From NCBI GenBank assembly GCA_030690515.1, contig JAUYGP010000695.1, forward strand, positions 1 to 8,200: a stretch of DNA of 8,200 nucleotides. The letters are read 5' to 3'. Shown in pieces: positions 1 to 6,485 of this stretch. Position numbers and translations under genes: made by a program. The notes beneath the pieces were generated by a model that was given only the letters and a program-made list of their open reading frames with translations, searched no databases and was not told where the DNA came from. The stretch's first letter is position 1. Each line of letters opens with the position of its first letter. The stretch comes from Giesbergeria sp. (lineage in GTDB: Bacteria > Pseudomonadota > Gammaproteobacteria > Burkholderiales > Burkholderiaceae_C).

Positions 1-1275
1 GAATCGACCCTGTTCAACGCTGCCGTGCCCTACCGCGTGTATGGCGGGCTGCGATTTTTTGAGCGCGCCGAGGTCAAGAGTGCGCTGGCCTACCTGCGCC
101 TGCTGGAGAACCCGCAGGACGACACCAGTTTTATGCGCGTGGTCAACTTTCCGCCGCGCGGCATCGGTGCGCGCAGCGTTGAGGTATTGCAGGATGCGGC
201 GCGCAGCGCCGGCTGCTCGCTGCACGACGCCGTGAGCGCCGTGCCCGGCAAGGCGGGAGCCAACCTGGGCGCGTTTGTCGCTATGGTCGATGTGCTACGC
301 GAGCAGACCCAGGGTTTGAACCTGCGCAGCATTCTTGAGCAAATGCTGACATCCACCGGGCTGATAGAGCACTACCGCGCCGAGAAGGAAGGCGCCGACC
401 GCGTCGAAAACCTGGAAGAACTCGTCAACGCGGCCGAGAGCTTTGTCACCCAAGAAGGCTTTGGCCGCGACGCCGTAGCCCTGCCGCTGGACGAACATGG
501 CCTGCCACTGACGCAAAGCCCCGCCAGCCAGGGCCTGGACCCCGATGCGCCTTTGCTGGATGTGACTTTGCCCGGCGCGGTGCCGGACATGGTCGACATC
601 GACACGGGCGAAACCCTCTCGCCGCTCGCCGCGTTTCTGACCCACGCTGCGCTGGAGGCGGGCGACAACCAGGCCCAGGCCGGGCAGGATGCCGTGCAAC
701 TGATGACCGTGCACGCCAGCAAGGGGTTGGAGTTTGACGCCGTGTTCATTGGCGGCATGGAAGAGGGCCTGTTTCCGCACGAAAACGCCATCAGCGACAA
801 GGGTGGCCTGGAGGAAGAGCGCCGCCTGATGTATGTGGCCATCACCCGTGCCCGCAAGCGCCTGTACCTGAGCCACTCGCAAACGCGCATGCTGCACGGC
901 CAGACGCGCTACAACCCACGAAGCCGCTTTTTTGAGGAACTGCCCGAGTCCGCCCTCAAGTGGATTACGCCCAAGCAACAGGGATTTGGCTCTTTTGCTC
1001 CTCATTTAGGAGCTGTCAGCGCTTATCCATCAAGCGCTAGAGGCCAATTTGGCTCAAAATCAGAGACATTCGCCAGCCCACCCGTTCCAGTGCAGAAGGC
1101 GGCGCCATCGCACGGCTTGCGCGCTGGCATGGCCGTGTTTCACAACAAATTTGGCGAAGGCAAGGTGCTGGCCATCGAGGGCACGGGCGACGACGCGCGC
1201 GCACAGGTCAGTTTCCCGCGCCACGGCACCAAGTGGCTGGCGCTGTCCGTGGCCAAGTTGACGGTGGTGGAATAG
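1..1275 (+). CDS. uvrD: UvrD/PcrA-type DNA helicase II, C-terminal part (5' end outside window)
   Basis: This is the C-terminal 424 residues of an SF1A 3'-5' DNA helicase, an ATP-driven enzyme that acts in nucleotide excision and mismatch repair. The frame is open from base 1, so the true start and the Walker A half are missing; the GTG at 25 is an internal Val codon. Visible landmarks are the conserved YRVYGGLRFFERAEVKSALA stretch at the start, the FPPRGIG segment of domain 2B, motif V (TVHASKGLEF, about 706-735), motif VI (EEERRLMYVAITRARKRLYL, about 811-870), and a C-terminal Tudor-like module (GMAVFHNKFGEGKVLAIEG to the end). The linker between motif VI and the Tudor module carries a repeat-derived insertion (about 984-1055) rich in Ser, Gly and Ala. 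The helicase core is conserved and I am confident of the family; uvrD rather than rep is favoured by the Tudor-like tail. Confidence 0.95.
   Translation, partial: ESTLFNAAVPYRVYGGLRFFERAEVKSALAYLRLLENPQDDTSFMRVVNFPPRGIGARSVEVLQDAARSAGCSLHDAVSAVPGKAGANLGAFVAMVDVLREQTQGLNLRSILEQMLTSTGLIEHYRAEKEGADRVENLEELVNAAESFVTQEGFGRDAVALPLDEHGLPLTQSPASQGLDPDAPLLDVTLPGAVPDMVDIDTGETLSPLAAFLTHAALEAGDNQAQAGQDAVQLMTVHASKGLEFDAVFIGGMEEGLFPHENAISDKGGLEEERRLMYVAITRARKRLYLSHSQTRMLHGQTRYNPRSRFFEELPESALKWITPKQQGFGSFAPHLGAVSAYPSSARGQFGSKSETFASPPVPVQKAAPSHGLRAGMAVFHNKFGEGKVLAIEGTGDDARAQVSFPRHGTKWLALSVAKLTVVE
984..1055. repeat. Comamonadaceae-type short repeat inserted in frame in uvrD
   Basis: A perfect inverted repeat AGCGCTT (1018-1024) / AAGCGCT (1032-1038) with loop ATCCATC is followed by AGAGGCCAATTTGGCTCAAAA. 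I recall this core-plus-tail as a dispersed, usually intergenic repeat in Acidovorax-like genomes. Here it lies inside the coding sequence. The 9-mer ATTTGGCTC occurs at 984-992 and 1047-1055, exactly 63 bp apart, so the segment adds 21 codons without breaking the frame. Family membership is from memory; the inverted and direct repeats are seen directly. Confidence 0.65.
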
Positions 1276-1296
1276 GCATCAAGGAGCGCCACAGAA

Positions 1297-1325
1297 CTGA
1301 CACGTTGCCTTCATGCTGTTGTCAT
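1297..1325 (+). promoter_or_regulatory. Putative PhoB binding site (three phased half-sites)
   Basis: Three heptamers resemble the PhoB half-site CTGTCAT and start exactly 11 bp apart: CTGACAC (1297-1303, 5/7), CCTTCAT (1308-1314, 5/7) and TTGTCAT (1319-1325, 6/7). Eleven-bp phasing is the known spacing of Pho-box half-sites. The site ends 50 bp before the phoX start codon, which is the expected target of PhoB. Function is inferred. Confidence 0.55.
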
Positions 1326-1335
1326 GGCGGGTTTT

Positions 1336-1341
1336 TACGCT
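1336..1341 (+). promoter_or_regulatory. Putative -10 element of the PhoB-dependent phoX promoter
   Basis: TACGCT begins 10 bp after the last half-site of the putative Pho box, the spacing I recall for the E. coli phoA promoter, where the Pho box replaces the -35 region. It matches TATAAT at only 3 of 6 positions, as expected for an activator-dependent promoter. Transcription would start near 1348, leaving a leader of about 28 nt. Confidence 0.35.
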
Positions 1342-1375
1342 GCAGGGGTTTGCAACGAACCTCAGAAAGACCCCC

Positions 1376-3589
1376 ATGAACCAGCGTGTGGATGTGCCCG
1401 CAGCGGCCATCGATTTCAACGACGAAGACTCCAACACTTCTAGCAATCCGACGTTTGGCGCGGTCCTCACCGCCCGCCTGTCGCGCCGGGGTCTGCTGCG
1501 CGGCAGCGTGGGTACCGTCGGCACGGCCATGCTGGCCGGTTTTGGCGTGAGCGCCTGCGGTGGCGGCGATGACCCAGTGCCCGTGCCTGCAGAAAAACTG
1601 CTGGGTTTTGCGGCGGTACCCAAAAGCCTGGCAGACATGGTCAGCGTGCCCGCGGGCTACACCGCCAGCGTGTTGTTTGCTCTGGGTGACCCGATCCTGG
1701 CGGGCGCTACGGCCTACCGCAACGACGGCACCGACACCGACTTTGACAAGCGCGCCGGGGATCACCACGATGGCATGGAGTGGTTCGGCTTGGGTGCCGA
1801 TGGCAAGCGCAGCGACACCGCCATCGAACGCGGCCTGCTCGCCATCAACCACGAGGCCACCACCGACGAGAAACTCTCGTCCTTCTTCATCCACGCTGAT
1901 GGTGGCACATCGACCCTGCCGCGCCCGGCCCTGGAAGTGGACAAGGAGGTCGCCCTGCACGGCGTCGCCGTGATCGAGGTGACGCGCACGGCGGGCAAGT
2001 GGGGCTATGTGCCCCAGTCGGGCCTGAACTTTCGCTTGACCGCTCTGACCCCCATCGACATTGCTGGCCCGGCGCGCGGCCATGCGCAGCTCGTCACCAA
2101 GTACGCGCCCACGGGCACCCAAACCCGCGGCACGCTCAACAACTGCGGCACGGGCAAGACACCTTGGGGCAGCTTCCTCACGGGCGAAGAAAACTGGGCT
2201 GGGTACTTCATGCGCAGTGCCTCCGACGATGCGGCGCGCGGCAATGACAAAAGCGTCGCCGCCCTCAAGCGCTACGGCCGTTCCCAGGGCGCCGCCTCGC
2301 GCCATGGCTGGGAGACGGGTGGCAGTGCAGACCACTACCAGCGCTGGAACAACGGCAAGACCGGCACATCCGTGGATGGCAGCGACGACTATCGCAACGA
2401 GATGAATGGCATGGGCTACATCGTCGAGATTGACGCCTATGACAAAACCCGCGTGGCGAAGAAGCGCACCGCGCTGGGCCGGTTCGCGCACGAGAGCGCG
2501 GCGTTCGGCAAGGTGGTGGCAGGCCAGCCGCTGACCGTCTACATGGGCGACGATTCGCGCGGCGAGTACATCTACAAGTTCGTCTCCACCGCGCTGTGGA
2601 ATGCGGCGGACGCCAACGCGGCAGACCGCATGGCCGTGGGCGACAAGTACCTGGACAGCGGCAAGCTCTATGTGGCCAAGTTCAATGCCGATGGCACAGG
2701 CCAGTGGGTGGAGTTGGCCATGTCGAACCCGGCCGTTGCCGGGTATGGGGCCTACAAGTTCAGCGACGCCGGGGACATTGCCATCAATACCCGCCTGGCT
2801 GCCGACGCCGTGGGCGCCACCAAGATGGACCGCCCCGAGTGGAATGCGGTGAACCCCGCCAATGGTGAAATCTATTTCACGCTGACCAACAACAGCAACC
2901 GCAGCATCGACCCCACGGGTAGTCAGTACCTGCCCGATGGCGCCAACCCGCGTGCCTACACCGACATGAAGGGCAGTACCAAGCAAAGCGGCAACCCCAA
3001 CGGCCACCTTGTGCGCATGAAGGAAGGCGCAGGCCAGGCCTTTGCCTGGGACGTGTACCTGTTTGGCGCCGAGGCCGTTGCGGACAAAGGCATGATCAAT
3101 CTCTCGGCGCTGACGGCCGAGCAGGACTTCTCCAGCCCCGACGGCCTGGTGTTCAGCAAGTCCACCGGCATTTGCTGGATCCAGACCGATGACGGTGCCT
3201 TTACCGATGTGTCCAACTGCATGATGTTGGCCGCTCTGCCGGGCAGCGTGGGTGATGGCGGCAAGAAGACCCTGGCTTACACCAAGGCCGATGGCAGCAA
3301 GCTCGAAGTGAACACCTATGTGGGCAAGGCGGCCACGCCCGATACCCTCAAGCGTTTTCTGGTCGGGCCCAAGGGCTGCGAGATCACGGGTTTGACAGAG
3401 ACGCCGGACGGCAAAGCTATCTTTGTGAACATCCAGCACCCGGGCGAAAGCACCAAGATGTCCGACATCGGTGACCCTGCCAAGTACCAAAGCCAGTGGC
3501 CTGCCAATGCCGGTTACGGTGCAGGCAAACGCCCGCGTTCGGCCACGATCGTCATCACCAAGAACGACGGCGGCCGCATCGGGAGCTGA
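1376..3589 (+). CDS. phoX: PhoX-family alkaline phosphatase (DUF839), Tat-exported
   Basis: A 737-residue secreted phosphomonoesterase that releases phosphate from organic esters outside the cytoplasm; family members use Fe and Ca cofactors. Residues 32-61 form a Tat signal with long n-region (SRRGLLRG, Arg37-Arg38), a hydrophobic stretch, then VSAC at 58-61, which fits a lipobox. PhoX landmarks follow in order: NHEATTDE (158-165), NNCGTGKTPWGSFLTGEEN (255-273; Cys257 is the likely iron ligand), HGWE (310-313), LGRFAHESA (367-375), YMGDDSRGEYIYKFVS (389-404), MDRPEWN (484-490), YFTLTNNS (500-507), SPDGLVF (587-593) and NIQHPGE (685-691). The length is about that expected for the family. I chose ATG 1376 over the in-frame ATG at 1313 because 1313 lies inside the putative Pho box and 1376 has an AGAAAGA purine run just upstream. 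It is monocistronic in appearance. The family is clear; phosphatase activity is inferred. Confidence 0.93.
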   Translation: MNQRVDVPAAAIDFNDEDSNTSSNPTFGAVLTARLSRRGLLRGSVGTVGTAMLAGFGVSACGGGDDPVPVPAEKLLGFAAVPKSLADMVSVPAGYTASVLFALGDPILAGATAYRNDGTDTDFDKRAGDHHDGMEWFGLGADGKRSDTAIERGLLAINHEATTDEKLSSFFIHADGGTSTLPRPALEVDKEVALHGVAVIEVTRTAGKWGYVPQSGLNFRLTALTPIDIAGPARGHAQLVTKYAPTGTQTRGTLNNCGTGKTPWGSFLTGEENWAGYFMRSASDDAARGNDKSVAALKRYGRSQGAASRHGWETGGSADHYQRWNNGKTGTSVDGSDDYRNEMNGMGYIVEIDAYDKTRVAKKRTALGRFAHESAAFGKVVAGQPLTVYMGDDSRGEYIYKFVSTALWNAADANAADRMAVGDKYLDSGKLYVAKFNADGTGQWVELAMSNPAVAGYGAYKFSDAGDIAINTRLAADAVGATKMDRPEWNAVNPANGEIYFTLTNNSNRSIDPTGSQYLPDGANPRAYTDMKGSTKQSGNPNGHLVRMKEGAGQAFAWDVYLFGAEAVADKGMINLSALTAEQDFSSPDGLVFSKSTGICWIQTDDGAFTDVSNCMMLAALPGSVGDGGKKTLAYTKADGSKLEVNTYVGKAATPDTLKRFLVGPKGCEITGLTETPDGKAIFVNIQHPGESTKMSDIGDPAKYQSQWPANAGYGAGKRPRSATIVITKNDGGRIGS

Positions 3590-3723
3590 CAACCCCTTGT
3601 TGCGCTGCCCACCTTCCCTCTTCTCTTGGCGATCGCCGGGAAGGGGGACGCCACCAGCGCGGCGGGGCGGCCCTTGCGCGGTGGCCGCTGGCTTGGGCCG
3701 CGCCCGCTGTGGAGGCGCAGGCC
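3590..3723. other. Convergent intergenic region with GC-rich palindromes
   Basis: This gap lies between the 3' ends of phoX and the fecR-like gene. It holds a perfect 10-bp palindrome GGCGATCGCC (3628-3637), enclosed by an inverted repeat CCTTCCC (3612-3618) / GGGAAGG (3638-3644), and a GCGCGG (3676-3681) / CCGCGC (3698-3703) pair. None is followed by a T-run on either strand, so they are structured 3' UTR rather than clear intrinsic terminators. No coding sequence is credible here. Confidence 0.5.
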
Positions 3724-4506
3724 CTAGTTGTAGATTTCATGCCCGGGGGACGACTTTGGCGTCGCCTCCGGGCGTTTTTCATACTGGTAGCCGCGGCCGT
3801 CCTTGGGGCCTTTCATTCCAGTGATCTGCCAGGCCGTGCGCTGGCGCACTAGGGCGGCCAGCATTTCCATTTCTTCGTCGGTGTGGTTGATGGCTTGGGC
3901 CGGGAACAGGCTTTGCCCCCTGCGGGGGCTGGCCTCGGCCCAGAAGGACTGGTGGTAGGTGGATTCGCTCACCCGGCGGTCGCTGCCCGCCGCAATGTCC
4001 ACGGTGCCGTAGCAGTTGCAGAAATAGCTGCGAAAGTCCTGCTCGGGCAGGACTTCGGCGTACACGCCCGTACCCCGGATGCCCGCCGTCATGGTGGGGG
4101 TGACGATCTGGCGGTCTGTCCCCCGGCTCCACACGCTGGCCACGGCACCCGAGAGCAGGCGCAGCAGCCGTACGGTGACCGGGCTGTCGCCTTCGAGTGC
4201 CAGGCGGGTGTTCTCGCGCACCAGGAAGGCACTGTCGCCCACGGTCAGCACTACGCGGGAGCCTGGGCCGGTTTCCAGTTGGTCGCCTGCGGCAATGCGG
4301 TCCTGGGCATTGAGCCTGGTGCCGTTGCGCAACACGTCGCCGCGCAGCTCTACCACGCGGCTGTGCAAGGTCTCGGGCGTCTGTGCCTGTGCGCCCTGCC
4401 AGCCAGCAGTGGCTGCCCATGCACCAGCGGCCTGCACCAGGCTGCGCCGTGACAGGGGCGGGGCGTCAGTCGGCGCCGGGTTCTGTGGGGGGCGGGAGGG
4501 CGTCAT
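3724..4506 (-). CDS. FecR-domain protein with Tat-like signal
   Basis: A 260-residue predicted exported protein. Residues 18-42 look like a Tat signal (LSRRSLVQAAGAW, Arg20-Arg21, then AQAQ). The body, about 45-175, resembles a FecR domain: VVELRGDVLRNGTRL, a GDQLETGPGSRVVLTVGD segment, and the hallmark VTPTMTAGIRGTGVY (135-149). This is followed by YFCNCYGTVDI (161-171) with a close cysteine pair. In this family the fold is a small beta-rich periplasmic domain; classical FecR is an anti-sigma regulator, but here there is no sigma-factor gene and no cytoplasmic anti-sigma helix, so a stand-alone envelope role is more likely. I prefer ATG 4506; the frame extends to a TTG at 4542, which is less likely, and neither start has a clear Shine-Dalgarno. 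The 5' end overlaps the upstream membrane-protein gene by 41 bp, suggesting translational coupling. Residues about 242-256 are encoded by DNA that also forms the phoX terminator. Confidence 0.82.
   Translation of the reverse strand: MTPSRPPQNPAPTDAPPLSRRSLVQAAGAWAATAGWQGAQAQTPETLHSRVVELRGDVLRNGTRLNAQDRIAAGDQLETGPGSRVVLTVGDSAFLVRENTRLALEGDSPVTVRLLRLLSGAVASVWSRGTDRQIVTPTMTAGIRGTGVYAEVLPEQDFRSYFCNCYGTVDIAAGSDRRVSESTYHQSFWAEASPRRGQSLFPAQAINHTDEEMEMLAALVRQRTAWQITGMKGPKDGRGYQYEKRPEATPKSSPGHEIYN
3741..3779 (+). terminator. Probable rho-independent terminator of phoX
   Basis: GCCCGG (3741-3746) pairs with CCGGGC (3768-3773). An inner CGAC (3751-3754) / GTCG (3761-3764) extends the stem, and it is followed directly by GTTTTTC (T-run 3775-3779) on the + strand. 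It lies about 150 nt after the phoX stop, inside the last codons of the opposing fecR-like gene. Confidence 0.65.
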
Positions 4507-5320
4507 CGGCAAGGGGCGCGTCCGGTTTCTCGGGGGGATCAAAGCAGTCGCGGAAAGTGAACATGATGGAGCTGAAGAACATGGTGGCCATCATCATGGC
4601 CAGCCCCACCATGATGCTGCCCATGGTGCCAGGCACATTGCCCGGGGGCAGAATTCCCACCACGGCCAGCAGGCCCGACAGCAGGCTGACCAGCACCCCG
4701 CCAATGGCAAAAACCGCCATCCAACCCAGCCCGTACACCGTGAAGGCGCCCAGGTTGCGTACGCAGGCCACGATACTGAAGAACAGGCTTTTAACGGGCG
4801 GCACGCCATGCCAGTGCACCAGGCCGGGCGCGTGCCAGAACAGCAGCGAGAGCGGCAGGTACAAGGCCATGGCCACCCACATGGCGGCCTGGAAATCGGG
4901 GTTCTCTGCCGTCTCCTGCGTCAGTGGTGCGCCGCCCAGGTACACCTGGGCGAACTGGCCACCATCGACCAGCGAAGACAGGGCGATGATGCCCAGGAAG
5001 CCCGCCGCATACAGCGCGCCCAGTTGCATCATGTGGCGCAGGCGCTGGCGCCCCGTGCGAAACGCCACCAGCAGCACGGCGGGCGTTGGAAAGCGCCCCT
5101 GCAGTGCCTCGGCTGAGGCCACCATCATGGCCAGCGTGGCCGAGGGCAGCAGCGTGAGCGCCAACGCCGGGCCGACCAGCGGCACCATAGAGGCCATCGA
5201 CATGGCTGCCATGGTCATGAAGAACAGGGCCGCCATGGCTAGCGGCTGGCGGCGGAAGACGAAGATGCCGCTTTTGACCCAGGCTAGGCCAGTGCGTGCG
5301 GGGACGATGTGCAGTTTCAT
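4466..5320 (-). CDS. BPSS1780-type polytopic inner-membrane protein
   Basis: A 284-residue integral membrane protein. The N-terminal ARTGLAWVKSGIFVFRRQPL (8-27) resembles the start of the Burkholderiales BPSS1780 family, whose function is unknown. Hydrophobic segments lie at about 27-48, 50-70, 98-118, 146-165, 195-224 and 233-256, so five to seven membrane passes are likely. Several are unusually rich in Met and Ala (for example FFMTMAAMSMASMV and GLAMMMATMFF). The C-terminal tail (257-284) is acidic and Pro-rich (DPPEKPDAPLADDALPPP) and probably cytosolic. ATG 5320 is preceded by a weak AGG-containing purine patch. The gene is 133 bp downstream of thrB, separated by a striking dyad element, and overlaps the following fecR-like gene by 41 bp, so the two probably share a transcript. 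The family call is from memory; no substrate can be proposed. Confidence 0.8.
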   Translation of the reverse strand: MKLHIVPARTGLAWVKSGIFVFRRQPLAMAALFFMTMAAMSMASMVPLVGPALALTLLPSATLAMMVASAEALQGRFPTPAVLLVAFRTGRQRLRHMMQLGALYAAGFLGIIALSSLVDGGQFAQVYLGGAPLTQETAENPDFQAAMWVAMALYLPLSLLFWHAPGLVHWHGVPPVKSLFFSIVACVRNLGAFTVYGLGWMAVFAIGGVLVSLLSGLLAVVGILPPGNVPGTMGSIMVGLAMMMATMFFSSIMFTFRDCFDPPEKPDAPLADDALPPPTEPGAD

Positions 5321-5334
5321 TCTGGCGCCTATGG

Positions 5335-5440
5335 TAATTCCCTTTCTAAATCATCCGTGACAGTGTCGACTTCGCCTTGCCTTGCTGCAGCAATGTCTGC
5401 GGCTCGTCTTCGCGTCACAAATGATTTGGAAATGGAATAA
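5335..5440. repeat. 106-bp dyad element with 27-bp inverted arms and central palindrome
   Basis: The left arm (5335-5361) and the reverse complement of the right arm (5414-5440) match at 22 of 27 positions. The shared core is AAATCAT-NN-GTGAC. The perfect palindrome TTGCTGCAGCAA (5382-5393) sits exactly on the same centre, 5387.5. Between arms and palindrome lie two direct near-copies, GTCGACTTCGC (5365-5375) and CTCGTCTTCGC (5403-5413), 9/11 identical. The element fills most of the thrB to BPSS1780-type gap. Nature unknown: candidates are a MITE-like repeat, a multi-protomer operator, or a folded leader. Confidence 0.6.
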
Positions 5441-5453
5441 GGCGTACAGGTTC

Positions 5454-6404
5454 TTAAAGAGTGACGGGGTGCTGTGCCCGTTGGCGCAGCACGCGTTCGA
5501 AGTGCGAGGGATCGTGCGGTGTGAGCATCGAAGCTTCGCGCGGCAGGTAGTAGTCCCATAGCCGCGAAATCCAGAAACGCAGTGCTCCGGCCCGCAGCAG
5601 CGCCGGCAACAGGCTGCGCTCGGCCGCCGTCAGTGGGCGCACGGCCTGGTAGGCGTCGATCATCGCGGCAGCGCGGGGCGCATCGTGCGCACCGGTGGGC
5701 AGGTCGGTGCACCAGTCGTTCAGGCACACGGCCAGGTCAAACAGAAAACTGTCCACCCCGGCAAAGTAAAAATCGAAGAAGCCGGTCAGCTGCTCGCCCT
5801 CGAACATCACGTTGTCGCGGAACAGGTCGGCGTGCACCGGGCCGCGGGGCAGGGCGGCATAGGCCGGGCTGGCGGCAATGTGGTTTTGGTAGGCCAGCTC
5901 GGCGCGCAGCAGCGCAGCCTGGTCCGGGCCGATGTGCGGCAGCACCACGGGCACCGTTTCGTTCCACCAGGGCAGGCCGCGCAGGTTGGGTTGCTGGCGG
6001 TCGTAGTCGCGCCCGGCCAGGTGCATGCGCGCCAGCATGCCGCCCACGGCAGCGCAGTGCACGGCCTCGGGTGCCAGCTGGCTACGGCCGGCCAGGCGGT
6101 TCACCACGGCGGCAGGCTTGCCGCACATGGTGTGCAGGATGTCGCCGGCCTTGTTGGCGCGCGGGTCGGGCACGGGAATGCCCGCGTGCGCCAGGTGCTT
6201 CATCAGGTACAGATAAAACGGCAGTTGCTCTGCCGTCAGGCGCTCGAACAGCGTGAGCACGAACTCGCCCTGGTCGCAGGTGACGAAGTAGTTGGTGTTC
6301 TCTATGCCGCCCTCGATGCCGCGCAGCGCATGCAGTTCACCCAGTTGCAGTTGGCGCAGCAGTTCGCGCGCCTCGTTGTCAGAGACTTGTGTAAATACGG
6401 CCAT
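5454..6404 (-). CDS. thrB: Homoserine kinase (ThrB, APH-like fold)
   Basis: A 316-residue cytoplasmic kinase that phosphorylates L-homoserine with ATP to O-phospho-L-homoserine (EC 2.7.1.39), the committed step from aspartate semialdehyde toward threonine. It belongs to the aminoglycoside-phosphotransferase-like form used by many proteobacteria, not the GHMP form of E. coli. Visible are the canonical start MAVFTQVSD, the glycine-rich GIEGGIENTNYFV (29-41), the FVLTLFER strand (48-55), the catalytic loop HADLFRDN (191-198; Asp193 base, Asn198 metal ligand) and FFDFYFAG (209-216; Asp211 metal ligand). Length is normal for the family. It follows the DUF2782-like gene after 81 bp, a pairing I also recall in Pseudomonas next to polA, so the two are probably one operon. 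No clear Shine-Dalgarno precedes ATG 6404, but the protein start matches relatives. Confidence is high. Confidence 0.95.
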   Translation of the reverse strand: MAVFTQVSDNEARELLRQLQLGELHALRGIEGGIENTNYFVTCDQGEFVLTLFERLTAEQLPFYLYLMKHLAHAGIPVPDPRANKAGDILHTMCGKPAAVVNRLAGRSQLAPEAVHCAAVGGMLARMHLAGRDYDRQQPNLRGLPWWNETVPVVLPHIGPDQAALLRAELAYQNHIAASPAYAALPRGPVHADLFRDNVMFEGEQLTGFFDFYFAGVDSFLFDLAVCLNDWCTDLPTGAHDAPRAAAMIDAYQAVRPLTAAERSLLPALLRAGALRFWISRLWDYYLPREASMLTPHDPSHFERVLRQRAQHPVTL

Positions 6405-6485
6405 CGGTCAGAGCACAGCGGGAAAGGGGTCGATCGTCAGGGGGGGGCGGTGTGGGGGCGTTGCCGCGCGGTACGGCAGGGCTTG
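6405..6485 (-). other. DUF2782-thrB intercistronic spacer with G/C homopolymer
   Basis: This 81-bp spacer is read as mRNA between the two genes. It contains eight consecutive G on the + strand (6440-6447), hence C8 in the transcript, a further G5 nearby, and the 8-bp palindrome CCGCGCGG. I see no intrinsic terminator or good promoter, which fits co-transcription. Such a C-rich, G-poor leader segment could in principle serve as a Rho loading site, but this is speculation. Confidence 0.35.

Noticed and set aside
1313..1375. Upstream in-frame ATG adding 21 residues to PhoX
   Set aside because: It lies within the putative PhoB site and upstream of the predicted promoter start, and the added residues do not look like part of a Tat signal.
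1322..3592. A 756-codon open frame antisense to the whole of phoX
   Set aside because: Its codons align exactly with the phoX codons, so its stops would need TTA, CTA or TCA in phoX, which are rare in this GC-rich gene. Its translation has no recognisable domain, while the + strand product is a clear PhoX.
3612..3644. CCTTCCC/GGGAAGG hairpin after phoX as its terminator
   Set aside because: There is no T-run after it on either strand; the 3741-3779 hairpin with T5 is a better candidate.
4079..5360. Long + strand open frames opposite the fecR-like and BPSS1780-type genes
   Set aside because: The translations are low-complexity, His/Gln/Ala/Ser-rich shadows with no family signature, whereas the - strand frames show a Tat signal, FecR motif and membrane segments.
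5329..5727. 132-codon minus-strand frame spanning the end of thrB and the gap
   Set aside because: It is out of frame with thrB for most of its length, rich in Arg and Ala, and has no start-site or domain support.
6440..6447. G8 tract as a phase-variation switch
   Set aside because: It lies in the spacer between two genes, outside any coding frame and any visible promoter spacer, so slippage would not obviously switch expression.
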